A stretch of DNA of 64,000 nt from Lagierella massiliensis. GTDB taxonomy: Bacteria > Bacillota > Clostridia > Tissierellales > Peptoniphilaceae. The DNA lies in the NCBI RefSeq assembly GCF_001407835.1, contig NZ_CYUO01000005.1:1-64000 (forward strand). Direction: 5' to 3'. The position numbers were made by a program, and so were the translations under genes. Under the pieces are notes generated by a model, which saw only the letters and a list, made by a program, of their open reading frames with translations, was not told where the DNA came from and searched no databases. This document shows positions 8,999 through 17,785 of the stretch, piece after piece (positions within the stretch are counted from its first letter, which is position 1; each line of letters starts with the position of its first letter).

Positions 8999-9124
8999 TG
9001 ATGTGTACCCATAAAACTGGACACATTATTAAATTAATTATTTGCAAGTGGATGCTAACTTTAAGGGAGAGCATCCCCAATGGATTCTTTAAAGCCATAA
9101 CTTTTTCCACCACAGGGTGGCTTT
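8999..9124. other. Non-coding stretch with IS-end-like sequence and two hairpins
   Basis: The 289-bp gap between apbE and the next gene begins with TGTGTACCCATAAAACTGG then ACACA (about 9003-9025), which looks like a terminal repeat of an IS3-family element (…ACCC…AAA…TGGACA). It is followed by a GGATGCT / AGCATCC hairpin (9050-9076) and an AAAGCCA / TGGCTTT hairpin containing CCACC-ACAG-GGTGG (9091-9124) with T-rich end. No transposase reading frame remains. Likely an insertion-sequence scar or a terminator pair. Confidence 0.4.
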
Positions 9125-9242
9125 TCTTTGCTAAATTTTATCAAAGCATTGAAATTGACAATCTCTAAGCAACAGGCTAAAATAGTGTTGAATTGATATA
9201 AATAGATAATTATTAATTAATGATGAAATAGAAGGAGATATT

Positions 9243-10403
9243 ATGACACTAACATTACCGGAACGTTTTGAAGAGCTTTCTGATGCAAGAAAAGAAGGCT
9301 TTGTAAAAGTTATGAAGTTAAAGGAAGAGGGCAAGGGCATTGTAGGAGTTTTTTGCGCATACACACCTACTGAAGTGCTTGATGCAGCTGGACTTGTGTC
9401 TGCGGGGTTATGTGGAACAAGTCAAGAGACTATTCCAATTGCTGAACAGACTCTACCAAAAAATCTTTGCCCCCTTATTAAGTCATCTTATGGATTTGCT
9501 GTTTCTGAAAAGTGTCCGTATACATATTTTTCTGATCTTATAATTGGAGAAACAACTTGTGACGGTAAGAAGAAGATGTATGAATTATTAAGGGACTTAG
9601 GTAAGGATGTTTATGTAATGCAGCTTCCTCAAAGTAACAAAAGGGCATATGCAGCACAGGTTTGGAGAGAAGAGATAAAGCTCTTAATAGAATATATCGA
9701 AAAGAAATTTGATATTGAAATTACAGACGAGATGCTTCGTGAATCTGCAAGAAAGATGAATAGACTTCGCAGGGCAAAGCATAGAATGTTTGAACTTCAA
9801 AAGATGGATCCACCTCCAATGTATGGTATAGATATGGTAAAGGCAACTGAAGGAGAAGGATTTAAACTTACAGTTGATGACAGAATAAAAGCGATTGAAG
9901 ACCTATGTGAACATATTGAATCAAATTACAAGGAAAATGGTACCGACGTGCCTAAGACTCAAAAGAGGATTATGCTTACAGGTTGCCCAATGGGTGGAGT
10001 TATGGACAAGGTTGTAAAGACCCTTGAAGACAGTGGCGGAGTGGTTGTAGTATATGACACTTGCGCTGGAACCAGAACTTGTGAAGATCTTGTTGACGAG
10101 GATGCAGATGATATATTACTTGCAATTGCAGAAAGATATTTAAAGATCGGATGCTCTGTAATGCATGACAACACAGAAAGAACTGACAACATGGAAAGAC
10201 TTATTAAAGAATATAAAGTTGATGGGGTTGTGGAAGTTATTCTTCAAGCATGCCACACATTTAATGTAGAAGCAGTTAAGATCGAAAGAGAAGTTCGACG
10301 TGCAGGAGTTCCATACACAAAACTTGAAGTAGACTATTCAGATACCGATAGAGGACAAATTTCAACAAGGATTGAAGCCTTTCTTGAAATGATTGACAAA
10401 TAG
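9243..10403 (+). CDS. 2-hydroxyacyl-CoA dehydratase family protein (double-cubane-type reductase)
   Basis: 386 aa of the HgdB/FldB/YjiM family. Cysteines that could bind a [4Fe-4S] or [8Fe-9S] cluster are GVFCAYTP (about 38), [11 protein letters not shown] (about 76), EKCPYTYF (about 90) and [12 protein letters not shown] (about 106). The pattern, and the presence of a single subunit, fit the double-cubane-cluster anaerobic reductases better than the two-subunit hydroxyacyl-CoA dehydratases. Such proteins need an ATP-driven electron activator (HgdC/YjiL type); none is encoded nearby. Substrate unknown. Start set by GAAGGAG before ATG. Confidence 0.82.
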   Translation: MTLTLPERFEELSDARKEGFVKVMKLKEEGKGIVGVFCAYTPTEVLDAAGLVSAGLCGTSQETIPIAEQTLPKNLCPLIKSSYGFAVSEKCPYTYFSDLIIGETTCDGKKKMYELLRDLGKDVYVMQLPQSNKRAYAAQVWREEIKLLIEYIEKKFDIEITDEMLRESARKMNRLRRAKHRMFELQKMDPPPMYGIDMVKATEGEGFKLTVDDRIKAIEDLCEHIESNYKENGTDVPKTQKRIMLTGCPMGGVMDKVVKTLEDSGGVVVVYDTCAGTRTCEDLVDEDADDILLAIAERYLKIGCSVMHDNTERTDNMERLIKEYKVDGVVEVILQACHTFNVEAVKIEREVRRAGVPYTKLEVDYSDTDRGQISTRIEAFLEMIDK

Positions 10404-10406
10404 TAG

Positions 10407-10435
10407 AAAGTGTACCTTAACTGGTGCACTTTTTT
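10407..10435 (+). terminator. Terminator after the dehydratase-family gene
   Basis: AAAGTGTACC / GGTGCACTTT stem (one G-T pair), 6-nt loop, T-run. Confidence 0.88.
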
Positions 10436-10467
10436 AATGATATACTAAAAATAAAAAAGGATAAGAT

Positions 10468-11388
10468 ATGAAAAGACAAATTATTATTGACACAGATCCT
10501 GGAATTGATGATGCTATTGCCATTGCATTGGCACTTTCTTCAGAAAAACTTGACGTAAGATTAATAACCACAGTAAATGGCAATGTAGGTATTGAAAATG
10601 TTACTGAAAACGCCCTAAAACTACTTTCCTTTTTAGATAGTGATGTAAAAGTTGCAAAGGGAGCTTCAATGCCACTTTTACGTAACAGAATAAACGCAGC
10701 CAATGTCCATGGTGAAACAGGAATGGAAGGATACGTTTTTCCAAGTGCAAATAGAAAAAAACTATTAAAAGAAAATGCAGTTGAAGCAATGTATCATACT
10801 TTGTCAGATTCAAAAGATAAGATTACCCTTGTCCCAATTGGGCCTTTAACAAATATTGCAATGCTTATTAGAAGCTATCCAGAAATTACTCCAAAGATAG
10901 AAGAAATTGTAATGATGGGAGGAGCATTTGCAAGAGGAAATTTTGGAGTATATTCAGAGTTTAATATTGCATGTGACCCAGAAGCTGCAAAAATAGTTTT
11001 AGAATCTAAAATACCAATAATTATGTGTACCCTTGATGTTGGATTAAAGATACCGATATATAAAGAAGAGATTGAAGAAATTCGTAATATGAATGAACTT
11101 GGTGAGATGTTTTATGGATTATTTCAAAGATATAGAAGTGGAAGCTTTGATGATGGATTAAGAATGTTTGATAGCTGTGCAGTGGCATATTTGTTAAAAC
11201 CAAACATGTTTCAGATGAAGGATGCCTATGTTGCAGTTGAAACAAAGGGACACTACACCTATGGAGCAACCTGTATTGATTACTTGGGAATACTTGGTGA
11301 AAGTCCAAATGTAAAATTCACCTATGATATAGACGTTGAAATTTTTAAAAAGTGGTTTTTAGAATCCATAAGACAATGGAAGAAGTAG
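10468..11388 (+). CDS. Inosine/uridine-preferring nucleoside hydrolase
   Basis: 306 aa with the calcium-binding DTDPGIDDA signature at residues 8-16, plus VPIGPLTNIA (about 118) and VMMGGAFARGNFG (about 151). Hydrolyses the N-glycosidic bond of nucleosides to base and ribose. Which nucleoside is preferred (RihA/B/C type) cannot be told. It is followed 20 bp later by a flavodoxin-ferredoxin gene and probably cotranscribed. Released ribose could feed the ribose genes at 15.8-21 kb. Confidence 0.9.
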   Translation: MKRQIIIDTDPGIDDAIAIALALSSEKLDVRLITTVNGNVGIENVTENALKLLSFLDSDVKVAKGASMPLLRNRINAANVHGETGMEGYVFPSANRKKLLKENAVEAMYHTLSDSKDKITLVPIGPLTNIAMLIRSYPEITPKIEEIVMMGGAFARGNFGVYSEFNIACDPEAAKIVLESKIPIIMCTLDVGLKIPIYKEEIEEIRNMNELGEMFYGLFQRYRSGSFDDGLRMFDSCAVAYLLKPNMFQMKDAYVAVETKGHYTYGATCIDYLGILGESPNVKFTYDIDVEIFKKWFLESIRQWKK

Positions 11389-11407
11389 ATATTGAAGGAG
11401 AAGCAAA

Positions 11408-12178
11408 ATGATTTTATATTTTTCAGGAACTGAAAACAGTGAATATTTAGCAAAAAGACTTGGTGCTTTTTTGGACGATGAAGTAATAGATTTATTCAAC
11501 TACATTAAAAACAACGATAAGAAAAACTTTAACTCAGAAACACCATTTGTACTTGTATCTCCAACCTATTCATGGAGAGTACCAAGATTTTTAACAGATT
11601 ATCTTGATAGATGTAGCTTTACGGGAAATAAAAATATGTATGTTGTTATGAACTATGGAGATTCATGTGGCAATGCTACTAAGTACATAGGAGAAGACAT
11701 AAAGAGATGGAATTTAAATTACAAGGGATTATACGGAGTAAAGATGCCTGAAAACTACCTTGCACTTTTTGAACTGGATTCAGATGAAAAAAATAGAAGT
11801 ATAGTAGAAAATGCGGACAAAGAAATTAAAAAGATAGGACAAGTTATAAAAGAAGGAAGGGACTTCGATAATATAGAAGTAAGTTTAGGCGATAAGTTTT
11901 GCTCTGGAGTTGTAAATAAAATATTTTTCAAATTCATAGTTAAAGATAAAAAGTTTTATTATACCGATAAGTGCATAAAATGTGGAAAGTGTGCTAAAGT
12001 ATGCGTACTTAATAACATTAGCTATAAAGATGGATACCCTAATTGGAATGGAAACTGTACTCACTGCATGGCTTGCATCTGTAAGTGTCCAACAGGAGCG
12101 ATTGAATACGGAAAGAAGACTGTGGGCAAAGAAAGGTATTTACTTAGTAGGACTGTTGGAGGGGAAAAGAATAATTAA
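11408..12178 (+). CDS. Flavodoxin/4Fe-4S ferredoxin fusion protein (EFR1 type)
   Basis: 256 aa: an N-terminal flavodoxin-like domain starting YFSGTENSEYLAK (about 4-16; the GTxNS phosphate-loop pattern) up to about 165, then two [4Fe-4S] clusters of bacterial ferredoxin type, CIKCGKCAKVC (about 190-200) and CTHCMACICKCPTGAIEYG (about 218-236). EFR1-family proteins are cytosolic electron carriers in anaerobes; redox partners are unknown. Ribosome site GAAGGAG. Confidence 0.88.
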   Translation: MILYFSGTENSEYLAKRLGAFLDDEVIDLFNYIKNNDKKNFNSETPFVLVSPTYSWRVPRFLTDYLDRCSFTGNKNMYVVMNYGDSCGNATKYIGEDIKRWNLNYKGLYGVKMPENYLALFELDSDEKNRSIVENADKEIKKIGQVIKEGRDFDNIEVSLGDKFCSGVVNKIFFKFIVKDKKFYYTDKCIKCGKCAKVCVLNNISYKDGYPNWNGNCTHCMACICKCPTGAIEYGKKTVGKERYLLSRTVGGEKNN

Positions 12179-12254
12179 AAATGGGATTTTCAGGTATAGG
12201 ATATAGCATATTTTCATGGGTGTAAATTCAAATTAAATTTATATATAAAACTGT

Positions 12255-12286
12255 AGTTAAGAGCCAAAATATATTAGCTCTTAACT
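12255..12286. terminator. Bidirectional terminator
   Basis: AGTTAAGAGC / GCTCTTAACT perfect 10-bp stem with a 12-nt loop between convergent genes; its right arm overlaps the stop codon of the P1 peptidase gene. Confidence 0.8.
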
Positions 12287-13340
12287 AATTTTCTAAATAC
12301 TCTTCAAAGCCAGTAATTTCTTTTAATACATCCCTTAGCGACTCCACTTCAAAGCCATTAAATCCCGTTATTTTTTCTGCATGGAGCATGGAACTTAGGA
12401 TGGATTCGTGAATAGCTTCTATTGTTGCGGAGAAAACAGCATCTATTTTATCGTCTGCTAAGCACTTAATATTAAAAAAATTATCTTCTTCGTGAGGGAT
12501 TTTGTTAAAAGTTGAAAAGGCGAGAGCTACTTCACCACTTCCATTTCCTGAGTTTGCTCCAGTTCTTGAAATGCCAGACATAGCTCTTTTACAAACTCTC
12601 TCTAATTGTCTTGATGACAAGGGAAGGTCTGTAGCTATAACAACTATAATTGATCCCTGTTCTTTTTCTTTATTAATAGGTATTTCATTTTTTAATTTTT
12701 CTTCTTTTAATTTCTTAATATTTTTCCCATCTATGGTGAGTTCGTTAAATTTTGCATGATTAGTAAGAACCAAAACACCTATAGTATAGTCTTTGTCATA
12801 ACGAAGTACTCTTGATGAAGTTCCTATTCCGCCCTTTAGTTCATGGCACCTCATGCCACGACCTGCACCTATAGCACCTTCTTCAACTTGTTCAGATGAA
12901 TTTTCTATTGCGGCTATAACATCGTCTTCTCTAATGTGAAGACCTCTAATGTCATTTAATCTCATATCGTTACATTCTAAAATGGGACAGTTTATGGTTC
13001 CAGTGTTGATACCTATTTCAGGATTTTTACTGAGCATATATTTTACACAGGCTGTCAATGCAGTTCCTACAGAGAGTGTATTTGTCAACACAATAGGGGA
13101 TTCAATTGTACCGAGTTCATCAATTTGGATTAGGCCCTGTGGTTTTGAAAAACCATTTACAACATGGCTTGCTGATAGAAGTTTCTCTTTAAAGATGTTT
13201 TCCTTAGGGACTATTGCTGTTACTCCAGTCTGTATTCCGCCTTTATTAATTGTAACTTGACCGACTTTAACACCTTCTACATCAGTGATTGAATTTTTAG
13301 CTCCTTTTTTGTATATGCCAATTTGTTTTTTTATTCCCAT
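12285..13340 (-). CDS. P1 family peptidase (DmpA/S58 type)
   Basis: 351-aa member of the N-terminal-nucleophile aminopeptidase family S58 (DmpA, BapA). Visible landmarks are the N-terminal TDVEGVKVGQVTI, QTGVTAIVP (about 37-45), IGAGRGMRCHELKGGIGTSSR (around 157-177) and SGNGSGEVALAFST (about 261-274), near the region where these precursors self-cleave to expose a serine. Role: cleavage of N-terminal D- or beta-amino acids or small peptides. It has its own ribosome site (AAAGGAG) and a terminator separates it from the upstream amidohydrolase. Confidence 0.85.
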   Translation of the reverse strand: MGIKKQIGIYKKGAKNSITDVEGVKVGQVTINKGGIQTGVTAIVPKENIFKEKLLSASHVVNGFSKPQGLIQIDELGTIESPIVLTNTLSVGTALTACVKYMLSKNPEIGINTGTINCPILECNDMRLNDIRGLHIREDDVIAAIENSSEQVEEGAIGAGRGMRCHELKGGIGTSSRVLRYDKDYTIGVLVLTNHAKFNELTIDGKNIKKLKEEKLKNEIPINKEKEQGSIIVVIATDLPLSSRQLERVCKRAMSGISRTGANSGNGSGEVALAFSTFNKIPHEEDNFFNIKCLADDKIDAVFSATIEAIHESILSSMLHAEKITGFNGFEVESLRDVLKEITGFEEYLEN

Positions 13341-13398
13341 AAGACACTCCTTTTGAAATATTATATCATCATATTTTTTGAATAATTTTGTAAAAAAA

Positions 13399-13439
13399 CT
13401 GTTGAGATGACAAATACCAAACTCAACAGCTTCTTAAAA
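13399..13439 (-). terminator. Terminator after the amidohydrolase gene
   Basis: CTGTTGAG / CTCAACAG inverted repeat; read on the minus strand it is followed by seven T, so it terminates the amidohydrolase transcript before the P1 peptidase gene. Confidence 0.8.
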
Positions 13440-13462
13440 TATAATAATCATTACATGCCATA

Positions 13463-14626
13463 TCAATTTTTGAATACAATTTCTCCATCAATTAAAACAT
13501 ATTTAATTTCTGTTTCAAGTTTCATAGGGTTGCCGTTTGTGATTACAAGGTCTGCATCTTTTCCATTTTCTATGGAGCCAACTCTGTTTTCAATCCCCAA
13601 GTGCTTGGCAGGATTTATTGTTATCGCCTTTAATGCTTCATATTCATCCATTCCCCATTTTACTGCAAGGCCTGCACAAAGTGGCAGATACTCTTGTGGG
13701 ATTACTGGAGCATCTGTGATTATCGAAACATCACAACCTGCCTTTGAAAGAACTCCTGGTGTCTCAAAGGTAACATGTTGCATTTCAAATTTTACTGGAT
13801 GACTAAGTGATGGACCTACTGCCATTCTAACATTTTCTTTTGCAAGTTCATCTACTATTAAATGGCCCTCTGTAACGTGTTCTAATGTTATATCCAAATC
13901 AAACTCTCTTGCGATTCTAAGGGCAGTAAAGATGTCGTTTGCTTGATGTGCATGGGCTTTTAGAGGAATTTCTTTTTTTAGAACGGGTATAAGGGCTTCG
14001 TACTTTGAATTGAATTCAGGTTTTTTGCTATTATCGTCTTTGGCGATCTCTTTCTTTTCCATGTATTCTTTTGTCTTATTCAACATATCTCTAAAGTTTG
14101 CTGCAGTAGACATCCTTGTACTGATTCCCTTTTCTCTGTAGACTCTCTTTGGATTTTCTCCAAATGCACATTTCATTGCAACAGGATCTTTAACTACCAT
14201 GTCATCAATTCGCTTTCCAAAAGTTTTAATAGCAACAAAAGTTCCTCCAATTATATTTGCAGAGCCAGGGCCAGTACCTACAGTTGTAACTCCACCCTCA
14301 TATGCCTTTCTCAAAGATGGATCCATAGGATTTAACCCATCGATTCCTCTAAGCTCTGGAGTTAAAAATTTATTAAGTTCATTGTAGTCTTCGCCCTCAT
14401 ATCCAATACCAGATCCATCAAGTCCAAGGTGGCTGTGACAGTCGATAAATCCAGGATAGATTTCAAAATCTGTTCCATCAATAACTTCACCTGAAAAATC
14501 TTTTTCATAATTTCCCTTAACAATTTCTTTAATTTTTCCATCATCAACTAATATTGAACCTAAAAATCCTTCTTTAGAATCTTTTTCGTCCATTGTGTGA
14601 ACGGTTATATTTTTTATAAGTAGCAT
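13463..14626 (-). CDS. Metal-dependent amidohydrolase
   Basis: 387-aa amidohydrolase-superfamily TIM-barrel enzyme. PGFIDCHSHLG (about 57-67) carries the HxH metal motif, HAHQ (about 226) and LEHVTEGH (about 249) give further metal histidines, and SIITDAPVIP (about 303) the catalytic Asp. C-terminal NGKDADLVI is typical of the imidazolonepropionase/cytosine-deaminase-like branch. Substrate unknown; a cyclic amide or N-acyl compound is likely. Start after AAAGGAAG. Confidence 0.87.
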   Translation of the reverse strand: MLLIKNITVHTMDEKDSKEGFLGSILVDDGKIKEIVKGNYEKDFSGEVIDGTDFEIYPGFIDCHSHLGLDGSGIGYEGEDYNELNKFLTPELRGIDGLNPMDPSLRKAYEGGVTTVGTGPGSANIIGGTFVAIKTFGKRIDDMVVKDPVAMKCAFGENPKRVYREKGISTRMSTAANFRDMLNKTKEYMEKKEIAKDDNSKKPEFNSKYEALIPVLKKEIPLKAHAHQANDIFTALRIAREFDLDITLEHVTEGHLIVDELAKENVRMAVGPSLSHPVKFEMQHVTFETPGVLSKAGCDVSIITDAPVIPQEYLPLCAGLAVKWGMDEYEALKAITINPAKHLGIENRVGSIENGKDADLVITNGNPMKLETEIKYVLIDGEIVFKN

Positions 14627-14705
14627 TTTTCTTCCTTTCTGTAGTGTTTGTTAATATTAGTTTATTACAATTGATTGACAAATACAAGAATATAAAATTT
14701 AGTTG

Positions 14706-14734
14706 TTGACAATGTAAAATTTAGGTGTTATATT
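14706..14734 (+). promoter_or_regulatory. Promoter of the lacI-deoC-rbs operon
   Basis: TTGACA (14706-14711), 17-bp spacer, TATATT (14729-14734): close to the sigma-A consensus. Confidence 0.8.
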
Positions 14735-14736
14735 AA

Positions 14737-14756
14737 ATATGTAATCGGTTACATAT
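14737..14756 (+). promoter_or_regulatory. LacI-family operator
   Basis: ATATGTAA-TCGG-TTACATAT, a near-perfect 20-bp palindrome of the TGTAANCGNTTACA type starting 2 bp after the -10 box, so a bound repressor would block transcription start. A second, partial site (ACGATTACA, about 14772-14780) abuts the ribosome site of lacI. Suggests autoregulation. Confidence 0.75.
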
Positions 14757-14793
14757 CTAATGCTGGAGCAAACGATTACAAGGAGGTGAAGGC

Positions 14794-15822
14794 TTGAACA
14801 TAAAGGATATTGCACGGATTGCAGGGGTATCTTCGGCAACGGTTTCAAGGGTTATAAATGACTCTGGGTATGTGAGTGATAAAACAAGAGAAAAAGTTAC
14901 AGAGACTATAAAAAAATATGATTATGTACCTAATCTCACTGCCAGGAGTTTAAGTAAAAAAGTTTCAACATATATAGGAGTGGTAATTCCAGATATTGAG
15001 AATGAATTTTTTTCGAAGATGACTACTGGTATAAGCACTGTTGCTGGAAGTGGTGAGTTTAATATTCAGCTTTTAAATTCCAATGAAAATGTAGAAATTG
15101 AAAATAAATTTTTACAGGGCATAGTGGGACACGACTTAGCTGGATTAATTATTGCGCCGGTTGCCTGTGACAATATCTATTGTAAGGAAAAATTAAATTC
15201 ATTACATGAGCAAGGCCTTCCAATTGTCCTTATTGATAGAGATATTGACGGATTAAAATTACCTTCGGTATTTGTAGACAATATAAATTCGAGTTTTGAA
15301 GCTGTAAAGGCATTGATTGATGAGGGTCATAAAAAAATTGGAATAATAAAAGGTACTATGAATTCTAAACCAGGAAGGGAAAGATATTTAGGTTATTTGA
15401 AAGCTCTTGAATATGCAGGAATAGAGATAAAATCTGAATACATAGTCCAAGGAGACTTTAGACTTGAAGGGGCTTATCAAGCTTGTAAGAGTTTGCTTGA
15501 TTTAAAGGATCCTCCAACTGCAATCTTTTCTTCAAATAACTTTTCCACATTGGGATGTATTAAGGCTTTTAATGAAAAGGGATTAAAACTTAGCGAGGAT
15601 ATTTCTCTGATAGGTTTTGATGATATTGAAGTGTTGAGCATTTTGAATTTTAATTTGTCGGCAGTTCATAGACAGGCGAAGATGCAAGGAATGGAAGCGA
15701 TGAAGCTTCTTCTTAAAATGATTAATGGAGAAGATGTAAAGAACAAAGAGATTATTGTGCCCAGCAAATTGATTTTAAGGGGTTCAGAAAAAAGAAAGGT
15801 GGATAGAAATGAAACTGAATAA
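14794..15822 (+). CDS. LacI-family regulator of the (deoxy)ribose operon
   Basis: 342 aa: N-terminal HTH and hinge ([20 protein letters not shown], residues 2-21) and a periplasmic-binding-protein-like effector domain (about 60-335). Starts at TTG 14794 after AAGGAGGTG. The first gene of a seven-gene operon whose remaining products take up and phosphorylate a pentose, so it probably responds to ribose, deoxyribose or their phosphates. Its 3' end overlaps deoC by 14 bp. Confidence 0.9.
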   Translation: MNIKDIARIAGVSSATVSRVINDSGYVSDKTREKVTETIKKYDYVPNLTARSLSKKVSTYIGVVIPDIENEFFSKMTTGISTVAGSGEFNIQLLNSNENVEIENKFLQGIVGHDLAGLIIAPVACDNIYCKEKLNSLHEQGLPIVLIDRDIDGLKLPSVFVDNINSSFEAVKALIDEGHKKIGIIKGTMNSKPGRERYLGYLKALEYAGIEIKSEYIVQGDFRLEGAYQACKSLLDLKDPPTAIFSSNNFSTLGCIKAFNEKGLKLSEDISLIGFDDIEVLSILNFNLSAVHRQAKMQGMEAMKLLLKMINGEDVKNKEIIVPSKLILRGSEKRKVDRNETE

Positions 15823-16447
15823 GATGATAGATCATACTATCTTAAAAGCAGATGCGAAGAGAGAAGACGTTTTAAAATACTGTGAGGAAGCAAAGGAATA
15901 TGATTTTATGTCAGTTTGTGTAAACAGCTGTAATGTAAAAATTGTAAAAAAAGCGCTTGAAGGTTCTGATGTTAAAGTGTGTTGCGTAGTTGGTTTTCCT
16001 TTAGGTGCCATGGCAACTGAAACAAAGGCCTTTGAATCTAAGTACTGTGTTGATAATGGTGCAGATGAAATAGATATGGTTATAAATATCGGCGCATTAA
16101 AAGACGAAAATTATGACTATGTAAAAAAAGATATTGAAGAAGTTGTAAAGGCTTCAAACGGCAAGGTTGTAAAGGTAATTATTGAAACCTGTCTATTAAG
16201 TGATGAAGAAAAGAAAAAAGCATGTGAACTTGCAAAGGAAGCAAAGGCTGATTTTGTAAAGACTTCAACAGGTTTTTCATCAGGCGGTGCTACTGCGGAA
16301 GATGTTAAGCTTATGAAGTCTGTTGTTGGAGATGAACTAAAAGTAAAAGCTTCTGGTGGAGTTAGAACTAAGGAAGATGCCATGAAGATGATAGAAGCAG
16401 GAGCAGATAGAATTGGTGCAAGCTCTGGTATAAATATAGTTAAGTAG
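15809..16447 (+). CDS. deoC: Deoxyribose-phosphate aldolase
   Basis: 212-aa class I aldolase cleaving 2-deoxyribose 5-phosphate to glyceraldehyde 3-phosphate and acetaldehyde. Schiff-base Lys151 lies in FVKTSTGF; the helper residues in [14 protein letters not shown] (about 84-97) and VKASGGVRT (about 179-187) are present. Start overlaps lacI and follows AAAGGTGG. Its place beside a sugar kinase and pentose transporter suggests the operon handles deoxyribose as well as, or instead of, ribose. Confidence 0.95.
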   Translation: MKLNKMIDHTILKADAKREDVLKYCEEAKEYDFMSVCVNSCNVKIVKKALEGSDVKVCCVVGFPLGAMATETKAFESKYCVDNGADEIDMVINIGALKDENYDYVKKDIEEVVKASNGKVVKVIIETCLLSDEEKKKACELAKEAKADFVKTSTGFSSGGATAEDVKLMKSVVGDELKVKASGGVRTKEDAMKMIEAGADRIGASSGINIVK

Positions 16448-16456
16448 GTGAATTAA

Positions 16457-17386
16457 ATGGGAAAAAAAGCAGTAGTTTTCGGTAGCTTTGTAGTTGACCT
16501 TATGTCAAGAGGATCACATTTGCCAAGTCCTGGAGAAACTGTAAAAGGTACGGATTTTGCAATGGGTCCTGGTGGTAAGGGATTCAACCAATGTGTTGCG
16601 GCTCACAAGGCAGGTACAGATGTTCTAATGATGACAAAGCTTGGTGATGATGAGTTTTCGAATGTGTGTCTTAACACAATGGATTCACTTGGAATGGATA
16701 AAAAACATGTAATTATAACTGACAAGAGTTCCACTGGTACTGCACTTATTATGGTGGATGAAAATACTGGAGAGAATCAAATTCTTGTAGTTCCAGCAGC
16801 TTGTACAGAAATTACAGATGAAGAGGTAGAAAGTTTAAAGGAAACTTTGAAAGATGCAGAATATGTCTTAACGCAACTCGAAACAAATATTTCAGCTGTT
16901 GAAAAGTTAGTTGAAGTTTCAAAAGAAACTAACACTAAAGTAATACTTAACACAGCTCCAATCCAAAAATTTGATGAAGAAATGTTAAAAGACATCTATA
17001 TGGTTACTCCAAATGAAGTAGAGGCTCAAACTCTTACAGGAGTAAAAGTTACAGATTTAGATTCTGCAAATGAAGCTTCAAAATGGTTTATGGACAGGGG
17101 AGTAAAACAAGTAATTATAACTCTTGGAAGAAACGGAGTCTATGTAAATGACGGACACAAGTCCGATATAATCAAAGCTTTTAAAGTTGATGCCATTGAT
17201 ACAACAGGAGCAGGAGACGCCTTTAACGGAGGACTTTTGGCAGGCCTCAGCGAAGGAATGGATATATGGGAAGCTTCCAGACTTGGTAATGTTGTTGGTG
17301 CACTATCAGTTCAAAAACTTGGAACTACACCCTCAATGCCGACAAGACAAGAAATTGATGAATTTAGGAGGTCTTTAAATGATTAA
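16457..17386 (+). CDS. rbsK: Ribokinase/deoxyribokinase (PfkB family)
   Basis: 309-aa PfkB sugar kinase: GPGGKGFNQCVAA (about 36-48), and the catalytic DTTGAGDAFNGGL (about 252-264) with the base Asp. The sugar-binding N-terminal loop reads GSFVVDL instead of the GSxNxD usual in ribokinase, dropping the Asn that contacts ribose; deoxyribokinases also vary there (GSNMVDL). With deoC next door, 2-deoxyribose is a reasonable substrate, but this is inference. Cotranscribed with rbsD (8-bp overlap). Confidence 0.88.
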   Translation: MGKKAVVFGSFVVDLMSRGSHLPSPGETVKGTDFAMGPGGKGFNQCVAAHKAGTDVLMMTKLGDDEFSNVCLNTMDSLGMDKKHVIITDKSSTGTALIMVDENTGENQILVVPAACTEITDEEVESLKETLKDAEYVLTQLETNISAVEKLVEVSKETNTKVILNTAPIQKFDEEMLKDIYMVTPNEVEAQTLTGVKVTDLDSANEASKWFMDRGVKQVIITLGRNGVYVNDGHKSDIIKAFKVDAIDTTGAGDAFNGGLLAGLSEGMDIWEASRLGNVVGALSVQKLGTTPSMPTRQEIDEFRRSLND

Positions 17387-17777
17387 AAAGGGAATTTTTC
17401 ATCCTCAACTTCTAAGAGTTTTAGGAGAATTAAGACATAGAGATATGCTTGTAATAGGTGATGCAGGTCTTCCAATACCAAAAGGCGTTGAAAGAGTTGA
17501 CCTTGGATGGATTGAAGGAGAGCCTTCCTATTTAAAAGTTCTGTCCGAGATTTCTAAAGTTATTGTGGTTGAAGATGCCATTTTTGCAAATGAGGCAAAG
17601 GAAGTAAGTCCTGAGATTCATAAAGAAGCATTAAAACTACTTCCAGAAGATGTCAAACTAAAATATGTGGATCACTCAGAATTAAAAGAAATAAGTAAAG
17701 ACGCAAAAGCAATAGTATTAACAGGAGAATTTACAGGATATACGAATGTGATATTAGTTTGTGGATGTGCGTATTAG
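17379..17777 (+). CDS. rbsD: D-ribose pyranase
   Basis: 132-aa RbsD/FucU-fold mutarotase converting pyranose to furanose forms before phosphorylation. N-terminal MIKKGIFHPQLLRVLGELRH contains the conserved catalytic-site His, followed by IGDAGLPIP; C-terminal GEFTGYTNVILVCG. Normal length. AGGAGG before ATG. Confidence 0.93.
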   Translation: MIKKGIFHPQLLRVLGELRHRDMLVIGDAGLPIPKGVERVDLGWIEGEPSYLKVLSEISKVIVVEDAIFANEAKEVSPEIHKEALKLLPEDVKLKYVDHSELKEISKDAKAIVLTGEFTGYTNVILVCGCAY

Positions 17778-17785
17778 GATTAGAT

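Noticed and set aside
13407-13802. 131-aa plus-strand frame overlapping the amidohydrolase gene end
   Set aside because: Covers the amidohydrolase terminator and coding region on the opposite strand; no ribosome site.
17759-17785. Longer start for rbsA inside rbsD
   Set aside because: Adds nine residues (MWMCVLGLD) with no homology; ATG 17786 starts the ABC domain.
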